A stretch of 64,000 nucleotides of DNA from contig NZ_CP097462.1 in the NCBI RefSeq assembly GCF_023559245.1, positions 434,001 to 498,000 on the forward strand, given 5' to 3'. A program made the translations under genes and the position numbers. This stretch comes from Sphingomonas sp. KRR8. Lineage in GTDB: Bacteria > Pseudomonadota > Alphaproteobacteria > Sphingomonadales > Sphingomonadaceae. The notes under the pieces were generated by a model, which was not told the origin of the DNA, searched no databases, and saw nothing but the letters and a program-made list of their open reading frames with translations. Below, piece by piece: positions 34,470 to 43,300 of the stretch (positions are counted from its first letter, which is position 1; the number at the start of each line of letters is the position of its first letter).

Positions 34470-35359
34470 CCAGCCCCTCGGAGCTTCAGCGCCTCGGGCC
34501 GACGGCCCGCGCCCAGCTCATCTATGGAGCCGCTCGGCAAGGCAATGAGCTTGCATTGTGGCGGGCCGCGCTGGGCCGCACGGATCCTGCCGCGAAGACT
34601 GCTCCCGTCGGCAACGGCAACCCTCTGCTCGACTTTCAGTCGCTGCTCCAGGCACTGAGCCCACAGCCTGTCGTCACGGAGCCGAACGGGGAGGCGGTGT
34701 CCAGCACGCAGGACTCGCTTTCCCTTGGCGCCAACCAGGCACTTGCTCCCCAGATCGAAGCCGCCGCCGAACGCACCCATCTGCCGCCAGCGGCGCTCGC
34801 CGCGATCGTCGATGCTGAGTCGGCGAAGTCCGCTGGCGGCGCCTGGAACGGCAGTGCGCGCAATCCGCGCTCCACGGCCACCGGGCTGGGCCAGTTCCTC
34901 AATCACACCTGGATTGGGGAGGCCGAGCGGTCCGGCACCTTCCTCCACCAGCTCGCCGCCGCCCGTGGATGGCTGGGATCGGACGGCAGGGTTGCAGCCG
35001 CCGCGCGCGAGCCGCTGCTTGCGCTGAGAACCGACCCTGCCGCCTCCATCAACGCCGTCGCGGATTATGCCCGGGCGAACCTCGACCGTCTCGCTAGGCA
35101 CGGGCTTCAGGTCGGAAGCAGCGTGGAGGCGGTCGCTCGAACCGCCTGGCTCGCGCACCATCTCGGCGCCGGCGACGCGCAGCGCTTTCTGACCGGTGGA
35201 CTGACGGACTCCAGGTCAAGTCAGCTGCTCTCGGCCCAAGTGGGTGCCGCTTCGGCCGGGAGGCGGATTGCAGCGGCCGGCGATGCGTCCTCCGCCCACC
35301 GCCAGTGGCTGTTGTCCTACCTCGACCGGCACCTGACGCCCGACAAGTTTACGACCTGA
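34466..35359 (+). CDS. Lytic transglycosylase-like protein in flagellar operon
   Basis: 297 aa. The core has the SLT/goose-lysozyme pattern: helix IEAAAERTHLPPAALAAIVD, a likely catalytic Glu in DAESAK near residue 118, and SARNPRSTATGLGQFLNHTW for the substrate cleft. No signal peptide is evident at the N-terminus, so export may go through the flagellar apparatus. In this position it may open peptidoglycan for the rod, the task done by the FlgJ muramidase elsewhere; flgJ is absent here. Confidence 0.78.
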   Translation: MTSPSELQRLGPTARAQLIYGAARQGNELALWRAALGRTDPAAKTAPVGNGNPLLDFQSLLQALSPQPVVTEPNGEAVSSTQDSLSLGANQALAPQIEAAAERTHLPPAALAAIVDAESAKSAGGAWNGSARNPRSTATGLGQFLNHTWIGEAERSGTFLHQLAAARGWLGSDGRVAAAAREPLLALRTDPAASINAVADYARANLDRLARHGLQVGSSVEAVARTAWLAHHLGAGDAQRFLTGGLTDSRSSQLLSAQVGAASAGRRIAAAGDASSAHRQWLLSYLDRHLTPDKFTT

Positions 35360-35389
35360 CGCGAACTTTCCTCCGGTTCGGACGCGATG

Positions 35390-35408
35390 CCCGGCAAGTT
35401 TTGCCGGG
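35390..35408. promoter_or_regulatory. Flagellar palindrome copy B, perfect 19-mer before the sigma factor gene
   Basis: CCCGGCAAGTTTTGCCGGG is a perfect dyad with 8-bp arms around GTT, followed by TCTCTCTCTC. It lies 31 bp after the transglycosylase stop and 148 bp before the sigma-factor start. The same sequence in RNA would be a tight hairpin before a pyrimidine run, so it could also act as a terminator; the near identity to copy A argues for a protein-binding site. Confidence 0.55.
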
Positions 35409-35541
35409 TCTCTCTCTCACATCGTTCATCAGCCTCGCCGAGCCTGCTCCGCAACGGATGGATGGCTCAGGTTCGATTAGCCGCGCGGCCGGATCGTCAC
35501 CCCATCGCGCCGCTCCCGGGGGTCGGGAGCAGCGTCGACTT

Positions 35542-35547
35542 GGGGAG
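35542..35547 (+). promoter_or_regulatory. Shine-Dalgarno fixing the TTG start of the sigma factor
   Basis: GGGGAG, 8 nt before TTG 35556. No ATG or GTG start occurs in this frame before the conserved sigma region. Confidence 0.7.
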
Positions 35548-35555
35548 CCTGTTCA

Positions 35556-36428
35556 TTGTCCAAGACCACTGCCGCGCTTGAATGCGCCGTCGCCGATGTC
35601 ATCGCCAACCGTGCGCCGGAGGGGGAGCGCCAGAGCGCGCGCCAGCGCTCCAACACGGACCGTGCCTTCGCCCGCATTCTTCAGTTGATCGCACCGCGCA
35701 TCCGCCACTTCGTGCGGCAGTATGGCCTCATCCAGCATTGGGACGATGCGGAGCAGTGCTGCGCCATCGCGGTGCATCGTGCGATCGAGGCCTATGACCC
35801 TTCAAAGGCGCAGTTCACCACCTTTGTGAACTGGCAGATCCGCGGTGAACTCCAGTCGCTCCGTTTCCGCCTGATGACTGACCAGCGGCCAAGCGCCAAG
35901 AAGGTCGAGGCGACTACCATCTCGCTCCACCAGGTCGCGGTCGGCCCGGAAGGCGAGGAAACGACCTTGGAATCGACCCTAGTCGACGATGAGTCGCTGG
36001 CGCTCACCGAACGCGCCGCTTCCGATTACCTGGCGCGGGCCGCGACCGAGGTCCTGATCGAGGAGTTCGTTCGCAAAGGTCGGAGCGCCGCCATTGAGCA
36101 GCTCCGCCGGCAGCAACCCAAGCGTCAGCTCGCCCGCCTTCGCGCCGCCGGTGGTTCCACGCTCAACGCCGCAATGCTCGGCATCGATCCGGCGGAGGTC
36201 GAGAAGATCGAGGAGAAGTTCGCCCGTGACCGCGAGATCCTCCTTACGCGCGTGTTCGGCGAGGCCGACGCCGCGGAGGAGCTGGCCGACCCGGACATCA
36301 GCAAGGAGCGCATCCGGCAGATCGGCAAGCGCGCTTCCCGCGCCATGGCCGACCTCACCGAGAGCAATCCGCGCTTTGTCGTGATGGCCGACTATGCTGG
36401 GAGCAAGAGCAAGCGCCTCGCGGCCTGA
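35556..36428 (+). CDS. Divergent sigma-70 family factor at the end of the flagellar cluster
   Basis: 290 aa. Region 2 is clear at about 37-115: AFARILQLIAPRIRHFVRQY, then HRAIEAYDPSKAQFTTFVNW and QIRGELQSLRFR (2.3-2.4). The C-terminus holds a region 4.2 helix-turn-helix ending DISKERIRQIGKRASRAM, like GVSRERVRQIE of RpoD/RpoH. The middle (about 120-230) is charged helix without a clear region 3, and no FliA signature is seen. TTG 35556 follows GGGGAG. It has its own 196-bp leader with a perfect 19-bp palindrome and a strong terminator. A flagellar late-gene role is inference. Confidence 0.8.
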   Translation: MSKTTAALECAVADVIANRAPEGERQSARQRSNTDRAFARILQLIAPRIRHFVRQYGLIQHWDDAEQCCAIAVHRAIEAYDPSKAQFTTFVNWQIRGELQSLRFRLMTDQRPSAKKVEATTISLHQVAVGPEGEETTLESTLVDDESLALTERAASDYLARAATEVLIEEFVRKGRSAAIEQLRRQQPKRQLARLRAAGGSTLNAAMLGIDPAEVEKIEEKFARDREILLTRVFGEADAAEELADPDISKERIRQIGKRASRAMADLTESNPRFVVMADYAGSKSKRLAA

Positions 36429-36452
36429 CTTTCCCGCCAGGCGCCCAACAGG

Positions 36453-36484
36453 AAAGGGCCGCGGCATTACTGCCGCGGCCCTTT
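36453..36484 (+). terminator. Rho-independent terminator after the sigma factor
   Basis: Perfect 14-bp stem: AAAGGGCCGCGGCA, loop TTAC, complementary arm ending CCCTTT. It begins 25 nt after the stop and closes the flagellar cluster. Confidence 0.88.
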
Positions 36485-36639
36485 CGCGTTCCCGAGCAGG
36501 GGAACTCTAGAACTCGCGCCAGTCCTCCTGCGAAGCGCTCGCTGATCGCGGCCGCGCGAGGCATGCTGATCCTTGTCTCGCCCGCCGCATCGGCGGCGCC
36601 CGCCCCAATGTGAAGCCACTGGCAACATTATAGAACGGT

Positions 36640-37563
36640 TCAGACGCTCTTCGCGGGAGGCGCGGGCTCTGGACGAATGAAGATGCGGTACACTTCGGGG
36701 TGTTCGGCCGCGATCTGCCGCTCGATGGAGCAGATCAGTTCCTCGACCTGCGGGACGCGCAGTTCGTCGTCGATGTCGATGCCGATGGTTGCAATCACCT
36801 GGTCGGGCGACAGCTGCGACGTGGTGACCGAGATGACGCGCGTCACGCACGGCTCCGCATTGGCGATGCGCTTGATGGCCTCGGACAGTTCCGGCGACGC
36901 CCGCTCACCGATCAGCAACGCCTTGCTTTCCCGTGCCAGCAGCACCGCGACGACCGCCAGCAGCACGCCGATGAGGATCGAGCCCGTGCCGTCGATCCAT
37001 GGAGCGTCGAGCCACAAGGACAAGGCGGTCGCCGCTGCCGCGATCACGATCCCGACCAGCGCCGCGCTATCCTCAAACAGGACCATGAAGGTGGTCGGGT
37101 CCTTGCTCGACCGGAATGCCGCCCAGAACGGCTTGCCCCGCCGAACGGAATCGAAGCTCTTCCAGCCGAACCACCAGCTGATGCCTTCAAACACGAACGA
37201 CAGGCCAAGTACGGCAAAGTTGATCCACGCCTTGGTGATCGGCTCCGGGTGCAGGATGTGGATCACGCCTTCATAGGCGGACACCCCCGCGCCCAGTGCG
37301 AAGATCAGCAGCGCCACCACGAACGACCAGAAGTACAGCTCTCGCCCATGTCCGTACGGATGAACGTCGTCGGGTGGCTTGGTGGAGCGATGCTGGCCGT
37401 AGAGCAGCAGCACCTCGTTGCCGGTATCCACCACCGAGTGCACCGCCTCGCTCAGCATCGCCGAGCTTCCGCTGATCGCAGCGGCGATCCCCTTGGTGAC
37501 GGCAATGCACAGATTGCCGATGAGTGCGGCAACGATCGCCGTCCGGGAGCTATGTTCGGCCAT
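36640..37563 (-). CDS. Cation diffusion facilitator (CDF) transporter
   Basis: 307 aa, about six membrane helices. HSVVDTGNEVLLLYG and HPYGHGRELYFWSF supply the Asp/His metal-site pattern of CDF antiporters (HxxxD in helix 2), FEDSAALVGIVIAAAA the helix 5 site, and a cytoplasmic ferredoxin-like C-terminus (VISVTTSQLSPDQVIATIGI) follows. It exports divalent metals such as zinc or iron against protons; the metal is not readable. ATG 37563 (MAEHSSRTAI) fits homologues better than an upstream in-frame start. Confidence 0.88.
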   Translation of the reverse strand: MAEHSSRTAIVAALIGNLCIAVTKGIAAAISGSSAMLSEAVHSVVDTGNEVLLLYGQHRSTKPPDDVHPYGHGRELYFWSFVVALLIFALGAGVSAYEGVIHILHPEPITKAWINFAVLGLSFVFEGISWWFGWKSFDSVRRGKPFWAAFRSSKDPTTFMVLFEDSAALVGIVIAAAATALSLWLDAPWIDGTGSILIGVLLAVVAVLLARESKALLIGERASPELSEAIKRIANAEPCVTRVISVTTSQLSPDQVIATIGIDIDDELRVPQVEELICSIERQIAAEHPEVYRIFIRPEPAPPAKSV

Positions 37564-37721
37564 TGGTCCGCTCAACCGGCGACACACCGCTTCGTTGCAG
37601 TCTTGCCCGTCGAGGCAGGATCGATGTGCCAACAGCTCGCTTACGAACTGTTCACTATCGTAGATTAGTCTGCAGCCGTGCTTGTCTTGACCGGGTTGCG
37701 GTCCAAAGGGGAAAGCGCGCG

Positions 37722-38306
37722 ATGAACGCCTTCAGCACGGTTGAGCCGCCGCGCGAAAATGCCTTGCGGCCCAGAGATCCCCGCGAGCCGTCTGCATTGA
37801 CTGGCTGGGTCGCTGCGGACGGAAGCCCGCGCCTTCACGACTTCACGATGGTGAACCTGTCCTACAGCGGGTGCCGCATCCGCACCGAGGCTCCCCTTCG
37901 TCGGGGTGAGGCGGTCAAGCTCGTCGTCCAGCAGCGCGGTGCCATCCATGCGCGGGTGCATTGGCACTCCGGCCGTGACTTCGGGCTATCCTTCGACGCC
38001 AGTCAGCCAGCCGCGCCGCTCACCGAACGCAAAGCGCCACGAACCCAAATCAACCTGCCCGTGCTTGCGCGCCGCAGCGGGCGCTCGGCACAGTCGCTGG
38101 AAGCCCTGGACGTGTCGCCGCTCGGCTGCCGATTGTGCTTCGTTGACGTGCCGCGCGTCGGCGATCTGCTGTGGATCAAGCTGCCAGGCGTAACCGCGGT
38201 CGAAAGCGAGGTTCGCTGGGTCAGGGATCACCAGGCAGGCATGTATTTCAAGACGCCCATCCACCCGGCGGTGTTCGGCCTCGTCCTGAGCGGCTTGTCC
38301 GCCTGA
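37722..38306 (+). CDS. Tandem PilZ-domain protein
   Basis: 194 aa with two PilZ-like halves: one from about 15-95 (DFTMVNLSYSGCRIRTEAPL, GAIHARVHWHSGRDFGLSF) and a second from about 105-190 (RKAPRTQINLPVL, LDVSPLGCRLCFVDVPRVGD). The second half keeps an Arg-x3-Arg-like start and D-x-S-x2-G, expected for c-di-GMP binding; the first half lacks the RxxxR element. It may link c-di-GMP to motility given the nearby flagellar cluster. Confidence 0.78.
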   Translation: MNAFSTVEPPRENALRPRDPREPSALTGWVAADGSPRLHDFTMVNLSYSGCRIRTEAPLRRGEAVKLVVQQRGAIHARVHWHSGRDFGLSFDASQPAAPLTERKAPRTQINLPVLARRSGRSAQSLEALDVSPLGCRLCFVDVPRVGDLLWIKLPGVTAVESEVRWVRDHQAGMYFKTPIHPAVFGLVLSGLSA

Positions 38307-38377
38307 CCCTTTTTGAGGGGCAGGGGATGACCCCGGCCAGGATGAACGAGCGAATCAATTCTCCAGAAAATTTTCGC

Positions 38378-38391
38378 TACCGAGTGGTATA
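38378..38391 (-). promoter_or_regulatory. TetR-like operator 1 upstream of RND promoter
   Basis: On the minus strand TATACCACTCGGTA; it agrees with operator 2 at 12 of 14 positions in inverted orientation. It ends 6 bp upstream of the -35 box. The ACC-N5-GGT dyad form is typical of TetR/AcrR-family sites. Confidence 0.5.
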
Positions 38392-38397
38392 GAAGTC

Positions 38398-38426
38398 TTG
38401 ACGAGTCGTTTCCGCGTTTATATACC
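38398..38426 (+). promoter_or_regulatory. Sigma-70 promoter of the RND efflux operon
   Basis: TTGACG (38398-38403), a 17-bp spacer and TATACC (38421-38426). Transcription would start near 38433 and run into the 138-aa protein and the efflux genes. The -10 lies inside operator 2, so a bound repressor would block polymerase. Confidence 0.6.
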
Positions 38427-38434
38427 GCTCAGTA
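38421..38434 (+). promoter_or_regulatory. TetR-like operator 2 overlapping the -10
   Basis: TATACCGCTCAGTA. Its centre is 43 bp, about four helical turns, from that of operator 1, so both sites face the same side of the DNA. No tetR gene is adjacent; the regulator must be encoded elsewhere. Confidence 0.5.
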
Positions 38435-38654
38435 TTGAAACGCGTATGGAGGGTATCCTGATCATCGTTCGCAGGACTCTGGAGCCCTGTTCGGCGCAAT
38501 AGCGCCCGCATCATAAACATTCATCATGACGGTCTGAACGGCGGTGCGGCCGACGCATCAGCCGGACTGCCATCACTCGACCCCACGACTTGAACCCGCT
38601 GGCGAACCGCGAGTCGCCAGACCCTTTCGCTCGCCCGCTACAGGAACATCGCCC

Positions 38655-39071
38655 ATGGCCTCTCTCCCTCTCGCCAGCCTGCCTGCCACGCTCAACTATG
38701 CGCCGCCCGCAACCACGATCGTCCCCGTTGAACGCTGCGCCCCCGCCGCCGAGCCCCGCCTGTCGGCGCTTGAATGGTCGGTGGTTGCCCTAGCCGAGCG
38801 TGACGGCCTCGCCAGCTTGCGCGAGCCTGGCCGGATCGCCGCGGCTCTTGAAAGCCTGTTCGGCCTAAGCCGGCCCAACAAGCTGGCCGACTCGCGGCTG
38901 GAGAGCTTGCGCCGGGTGGCCGTGCATGCGTGGCGGAGTCCATGGAACGTGCCGCCGAGCGAATTGGAGGCCTTCATCGATGCTGGCTTCAGCATCGACC
39001 AGTATGAGCTCATCCAAGTCAGCATCGGGCGCAGCCGCCAGCAGGCACGTCGCCGGGGGGTGGCACGATGA
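38655..39071 (+). CDS. Unknown 138-aa protein co-translated with RND efflux genes
   Basis: No family recognised. A variable Pro/Ala-rich N-terminus is followed from about residue 37 by a helical domain (LSALEWSVVALAERDGLASL, then REPGRIAAALESLFG) and a second part (WNVPPSELEAFIDAGFSIDQ) ending in a basic tail RSRQQARRRG. No signal peptide or membrane helix, so it is cytoplasmic. AGGA precedes ATG 38655 by 8 nt, and its TGA overlaps the membrane-fusion gene as ATGA, which suggests a role tied to the pump. Confidence 0.72.
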   Translation: MASLPLASLPATLNYAPPATTIVPVERCAPAAEPRLSALEWSVVALAERDGLASLREPGRIAAALESLFGLSRPNKLADSRLESLRRVAVHAWRSPWNVPPSELEAFIDAGFSIDQYELIQVSIGRSRQQARRRGVAR

Positions 39072-40348
39072 ACGCGGTCACCGGGCATGTGCCCGCCGAG
39101 GGCGCCGAGCGGGTGCCTCCACCCGAGGGCCTCAAGCGCTGGAGCACCGGGCAGAAGCTCGGCCTTGCAGCGTTGCCACTGGTGGGCCTGTCCGCCTGGG
39201 CGTTGGCTCACAACAGCGGAACAGCCCCGCCGGCCGCGCCGCCGCCCGCCACAGTAACGGCGGCAAGTCCGCTGGTTCGCCCGATCACCGAGTGGGACGA
39301 ATATAGCGGCCGCTTCGAGGCGAGCCGCGCGGTCGAGGTGCGGCCGCGCGTGTCAGGCCAGATCGTCGGCGTCCACTTCCGTGATGGAGCGGTGGTCCGC
39401 GCCGGGCAGCTGCTGTTCACCATCGACCCGCGGCCGTTCGCGGCGGCGCTGGCCGAGGCTCGCGCGTCGGTTGCCGGTGCGCGCAGCGACCTCGCGCTTG
39501 CCAACGCCGAACTCGGCCGGTCCGAGCGGCTGGTCGCCAACGGCTTCGTGTCGCGGGCCGACATCGACCGTCTGCGGGCCAAGGTGCAGGCGGCGCAGGC
39601 CGAGCTCGTGGCGGCTCAGGCTCGGGTCCGGGCGCGTGAGCTCGACATGTCGTTCACGCAGGTGCGGGCGCCGATCACGGGCCGCGTGTCCGACCGGCGG
39701 ATCGATCCGGGCAATCTGGTCGGCGGCGGCGCCACCGGCGGCGAAGCGACCTTGCTGACCACCATCAATGCGCTCGACCCGCTCTACTTCGCCTTTGATG
39801 CGTCCGAGGCGCTCTACCTCAAGGCGAAGCGGTCTCGCGCCCAGGGCGCGGCAGGGGCCCCGGTCGAAATCCGGCTTCAGGACGAGACCGGCTACCGCTG
39901 GCATGGCCGGCTGGACTTCACCGACAACGGCCTCGATACCCGGTCAGGGACGATCCGCCTGCGTGCTGTGGTGGCCAATGCCGGCCAGTTCCTGGCGCCC
40001 GGCATGTTCGGCAACCTGCGCCTGTCCACGGGCGCGGCCGTGCCCGCGTTGCTCGTGCCCGACGCGGCCGTCACGACCGATCAGGCGCGCAAGCTCGTGA
40101 CCGTGGTCGATGGCGCCGGCAACCTCAGCCCACGGCCCGTGGTCACCGGACCGCTGATCGATGGCCTGCGGGTGATCCGCTCCGGCCTCAATCCAAATGA
40201 GCGGGTAGTCATCGCCGGCGCGCAACTCGCCATGCCCGGCATGAAGGTGAAAGTGCAGCCCGGCCGCATCGCCGCCGTTGCGCCGCCCTCCGTGGCTGCT
40301 CCCGCGTCCGCTCCGCCAGCCGGCGCCGCCACCTTCGCCACTCGCTAA
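39068..40348 (+). CDS. RND efflux periplasmic adaptor (membrane fusion protein)
   Basis: 426 aa with a signal anchor near 30-48 (KLGLAALPLVGLSAWALA), a lipoyl/barrel-sandwich half RPRVSGQIVGVHFRDGAVVR, a helical hairpin (ALAEARASVAGARSDLALAN, LVANGFVSRADIDRLRAKVQ), the second lipoyl half FTQVRAPITGRVSDRRIDPG and the beta-barrel domain. It bridges the inner-membrane pump and an outer-membrane channel. No outer-membrane factor gene is in this operon, so a TolC-type channel from elsewhere is implied. The pump gene follows after 51 nt. Confidence 0.93.
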   Translation: MNAVTGHVPAEGAERVPPPEGLKRWSTGQKLGLAALPLVGLSAWALAHNSGTAPPAAPPPATVTAASPLVRPITEWDEYSGRFEASRAVEVRPRVSGQIVGVHFRDGAVVRAGQLLFTIDPRPFAAALAEARASVAGARSDLALANAELGRSERLVANGFVSRADIDRLRAKVQAAQAELVAAQARVRARELDMSFTQVRAPITGRVSDRRIDPGNLVGGGATGGEATLLTTINALDPLYFAFDASEALYLKAKRSRAQGAAGAPVEIRLQDETGYRWHGRLDFTDNGLDTRSGTIRLRAVVANAGQFLAPGMFGNLRLSTGAAVPALLVPDAAVTTDQARKLVTVVDGAGNLSPRPVVTGPLIDGLRVIRSGLNPNERVVIAGAQLAMPGMKVKVQPGRIAAVAPPSVAAPASAPPAGAATFATR

Positions 40349-40399
40349 GCCCCATCACCAACCGCGCCGGCTGAACCAGTCGGGGCGGGGAGACCACCT

Positions 40400-43300
40400 A
40401 TGCGCCTGTCCCGCTTCTTCATCACCCGGCCGATCTTCGCGGCGGTCATCGCGGTGCTCATCACCGTGATGGGCGGGATCGCCTATTTCGCGCTGCCGGT
40501 CTCGCAATATCCCGACATCGTGCCGCCTACGGTGACGGTGAACGCCAGCTATCCCGGCGCCTCGGCCGAGACGGTGTCGTCCACCGTTGCTGCCCCCATT
40601 GAGCAGGAGATCAACGGGGTCGACAACATGATCTACATGTCGTCGCAGTCGACGGGCGACGGCAATCTGACGATCACCGTGACGTTCAAGCAGGGCACGG
40701 ACCTCAACGCGGCGCAGGTGCTGGTTCAGAACCGGGTTGCCATCGCGACGCCGCGTCTCCCGCAAGAGGTGCAGCGGCTCGGTGTGGTGACGCGCAAGAC
40801 CTCGCCGGACTTCCTCATGGTGGTGAACCTGGTGTCACCCGGCAACAAGCTCGATCGCGGCTACATCTCCAACTACGCGCTGACCCAGATCCAGGACCGC
40901 ATCGCGCGTCTGGACGGGGTGGGGGACGTGCGGCTGTTCGGCGCCCGTGACTATGCCATGCGGGTCTGGATCGATCCGGACCGCGCGGCGGCGCTCAACC
41001 TCACGGCGGGCGAAATCGTTGCCGCGCTGCGGACCCAGAATGTGCAGGTCGCGGCCGGATCGCTGGGGCAGCCGCCCTACGCCGTCGGCGCCGCTTACCA
41101 GCTCAACGTCGAAGCGCAGGGGCGCTTGACCGATCCGCAGCAGTTCGCCGACGTGGTGATCCGCAGCGACCCTGACGGCCGGCAGGTGCGCGTGCGCGAC
41201 GTCGCCCGCGTAGAACTCGGCGCGGCGGACTATGCGTCCAACACCTATCTGTCGGGTCAGCCCACGGTGCTGCTGGGCGTGTTCCAGCGGCCGGGCTCCA
41301 ACGCCCTCGCCGCCGCCGCAGCGGTCGAGAACACGATGAAGGAAGCGTCCAAGAGCTTCCCGCCGGGCCTGGAATATAAGGTCATCTACAATCCCACCGA
41401 GTTTATCGCGCAGTCGATCGACGCGGTTGGTCACACCTTGCTCGAGGCGATCTTCCTGGTCGTGCTGGTGATCATTGTCTTCCTGCAGCGCTGGCGTGCC
41501 GCCGTGGTGCCGGTGATTGCCATCCCGGTATCGCTGATCGGCACTTTCGCGGTGCTCGAGATGGTCGGCTACTCGCTCAACAGCCTGTCGCTGTTTGGGC
41601 TGGTGCTGGCGATCGGCATCGTGGTCGATGATGCGATCGTGGTGGTCGAGAATGTCGAGCGGAACCTGGCCAAGGGCATGACTGCGCTGGAGGCGGCGCG
41701 GACCTCGATGGACGAGGTCGCGGGGGCGCTGGTCGCCATCGTGCTGGTGCTGTGCGCCGTGTTCCTGCCGACGCTGTTCCTCAACGGCCTGTCCGGTGCT
41801 TTCTACCATCAGTTCGCCGTGACCATCTCGGCCGCGACGCTGATCAGCCTTCTGCTGTCGCTGACGCTGTCGCCGGCCCTGGCGGCGCTGTTGCTGCGGC
41901 CGCATTCGCACGAGGCGCCGCGCAACCGACTGGTGGCGCTGGCACAGCGGGCCGGCGACGCATTCAACCGTATGTTCGAGCGCTTCAGCGAATCCTATGC
42001 CCGGCTGACCGCCCGGCTGGTGCGCGCGCCCAAGCGGATGATGGTCGCCTATACGGTGCTGATCGCGATGACTGTCGGGCTCTTCTCGATCACGCCGACC
42101 GGCTTCATCCCGGCCCAGGATCAGGGCTACTTTCTGACGGTCATCCAGCTCCCCGCCGGCTCTTCGCTGGAGCGAACGGACGCGGTGATGCGCAAGGTCG
42201 TCGACCGGATCCTGCCCATCAAGGGCGTGAAGGGCGCGGTGATGCTGGCGGGCTTCGATGGTGCGTCCCAGACCCAGGCGCCCAACGCGGCCGCCGCCTA
42301 TATTCCGCTCCAGTCTTTCGAGGAGCGCGAGAAGCTGGGCGTGAAGCTCGCCGACATCATGGGCGAGGCGCAGAAGAAGACGGCCGACATCAACGAGGCG
42401 CGGCTGCTGATCATTCCGCCGCCGCTGATCCAGGGGATCGGCTCCGCCGGCGGTTACCGGATGATCGTGCAGGACACTGGCGGCCACAGCTTCCAGGAGT
42501 TGTCGGGCCTCTCATGGGGGCTGATCGGCAAGGCCAATCAAACACCGGGGCTGAAGCAGGTCTACACCCTGTTCGATATCTCGACGCCCCGCGTATTCGC
42601 GGACATCGACCGCGCGAAGGCGGACATGCTGGGTGTGCCTCCCGAGCGGGTGTTCGAGGCGCTGCAGGTGTACCTCGGCTCGGCCTTCGTCAACGACTTC
42701 AACCTGCTTGGCCGCACCTACCGGGTGACCGCGCAGGCGGATGCACCGTTCCGCGCCAGCGAGTCGGATATCGCCAACCTCCGCACCCGCTCGAACAGCG
42801 GCGCGATGGTGCCGGTCGGATCGGTTGCGACCTTCCAGGACCGGACGGGGCCCTACCGGGTGTCACGCTACAACGGCTTCCCGGCGGTCGAGATCGATGG
42901 CGACACCGCGCCGGGCTACTCGTCCGGGCAATCATTGAAAGCCATGGAGGACATTGCCGCCCAGACCCTTCCGCCCGGCTTCCGGACCGAATGGACGGGC
43001 ATCGCCTATCAGCAGAAAGCGGCCGGCAGCACGTCCGGGCTGGTGTTCGCACTTGCGGTGCTGTTCGTCTTCATGGTGCTCGCGGCCCAGTTCGAAAGCC
43101 TTGTGCTGCCGCTCAGCATCATCCTGATCGTGCCGATGTGCCTGCTTGCGGCCATGGCGGGGGTGAACCTGCGCGGCATGGACAACAATGTGCTGACGCA
43201 GATCGGGCTGGTCGTGCTGATCGCCCTCGCGGCGAAGAACGCCATCCTGATCGTCGAATTCGCGCAGCAGGACGAGGCCGCCGGCATGTCGCCGATCGAG

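Larger units (their letters stand above)
38307..38654. other. 348-bp intergenic region before the RND operon
   Basis: No gene is seen. It holds a short GGGG/CCCC inverted repeat just after the PilZ stop, a promoter at 38398-38426 flanked and overlapped by two TetR-like operators, and then a 5' leader of about 220 nt with no convincing small ORF or riboswitch-like structure. Confidence 0.6.

Noticed and set aside
40835..42487. 550-codon open frame antisense to the RND pump
   Set aside because: Arg/His/Gln-rich shadow of a well-conserved HAE1 pump.
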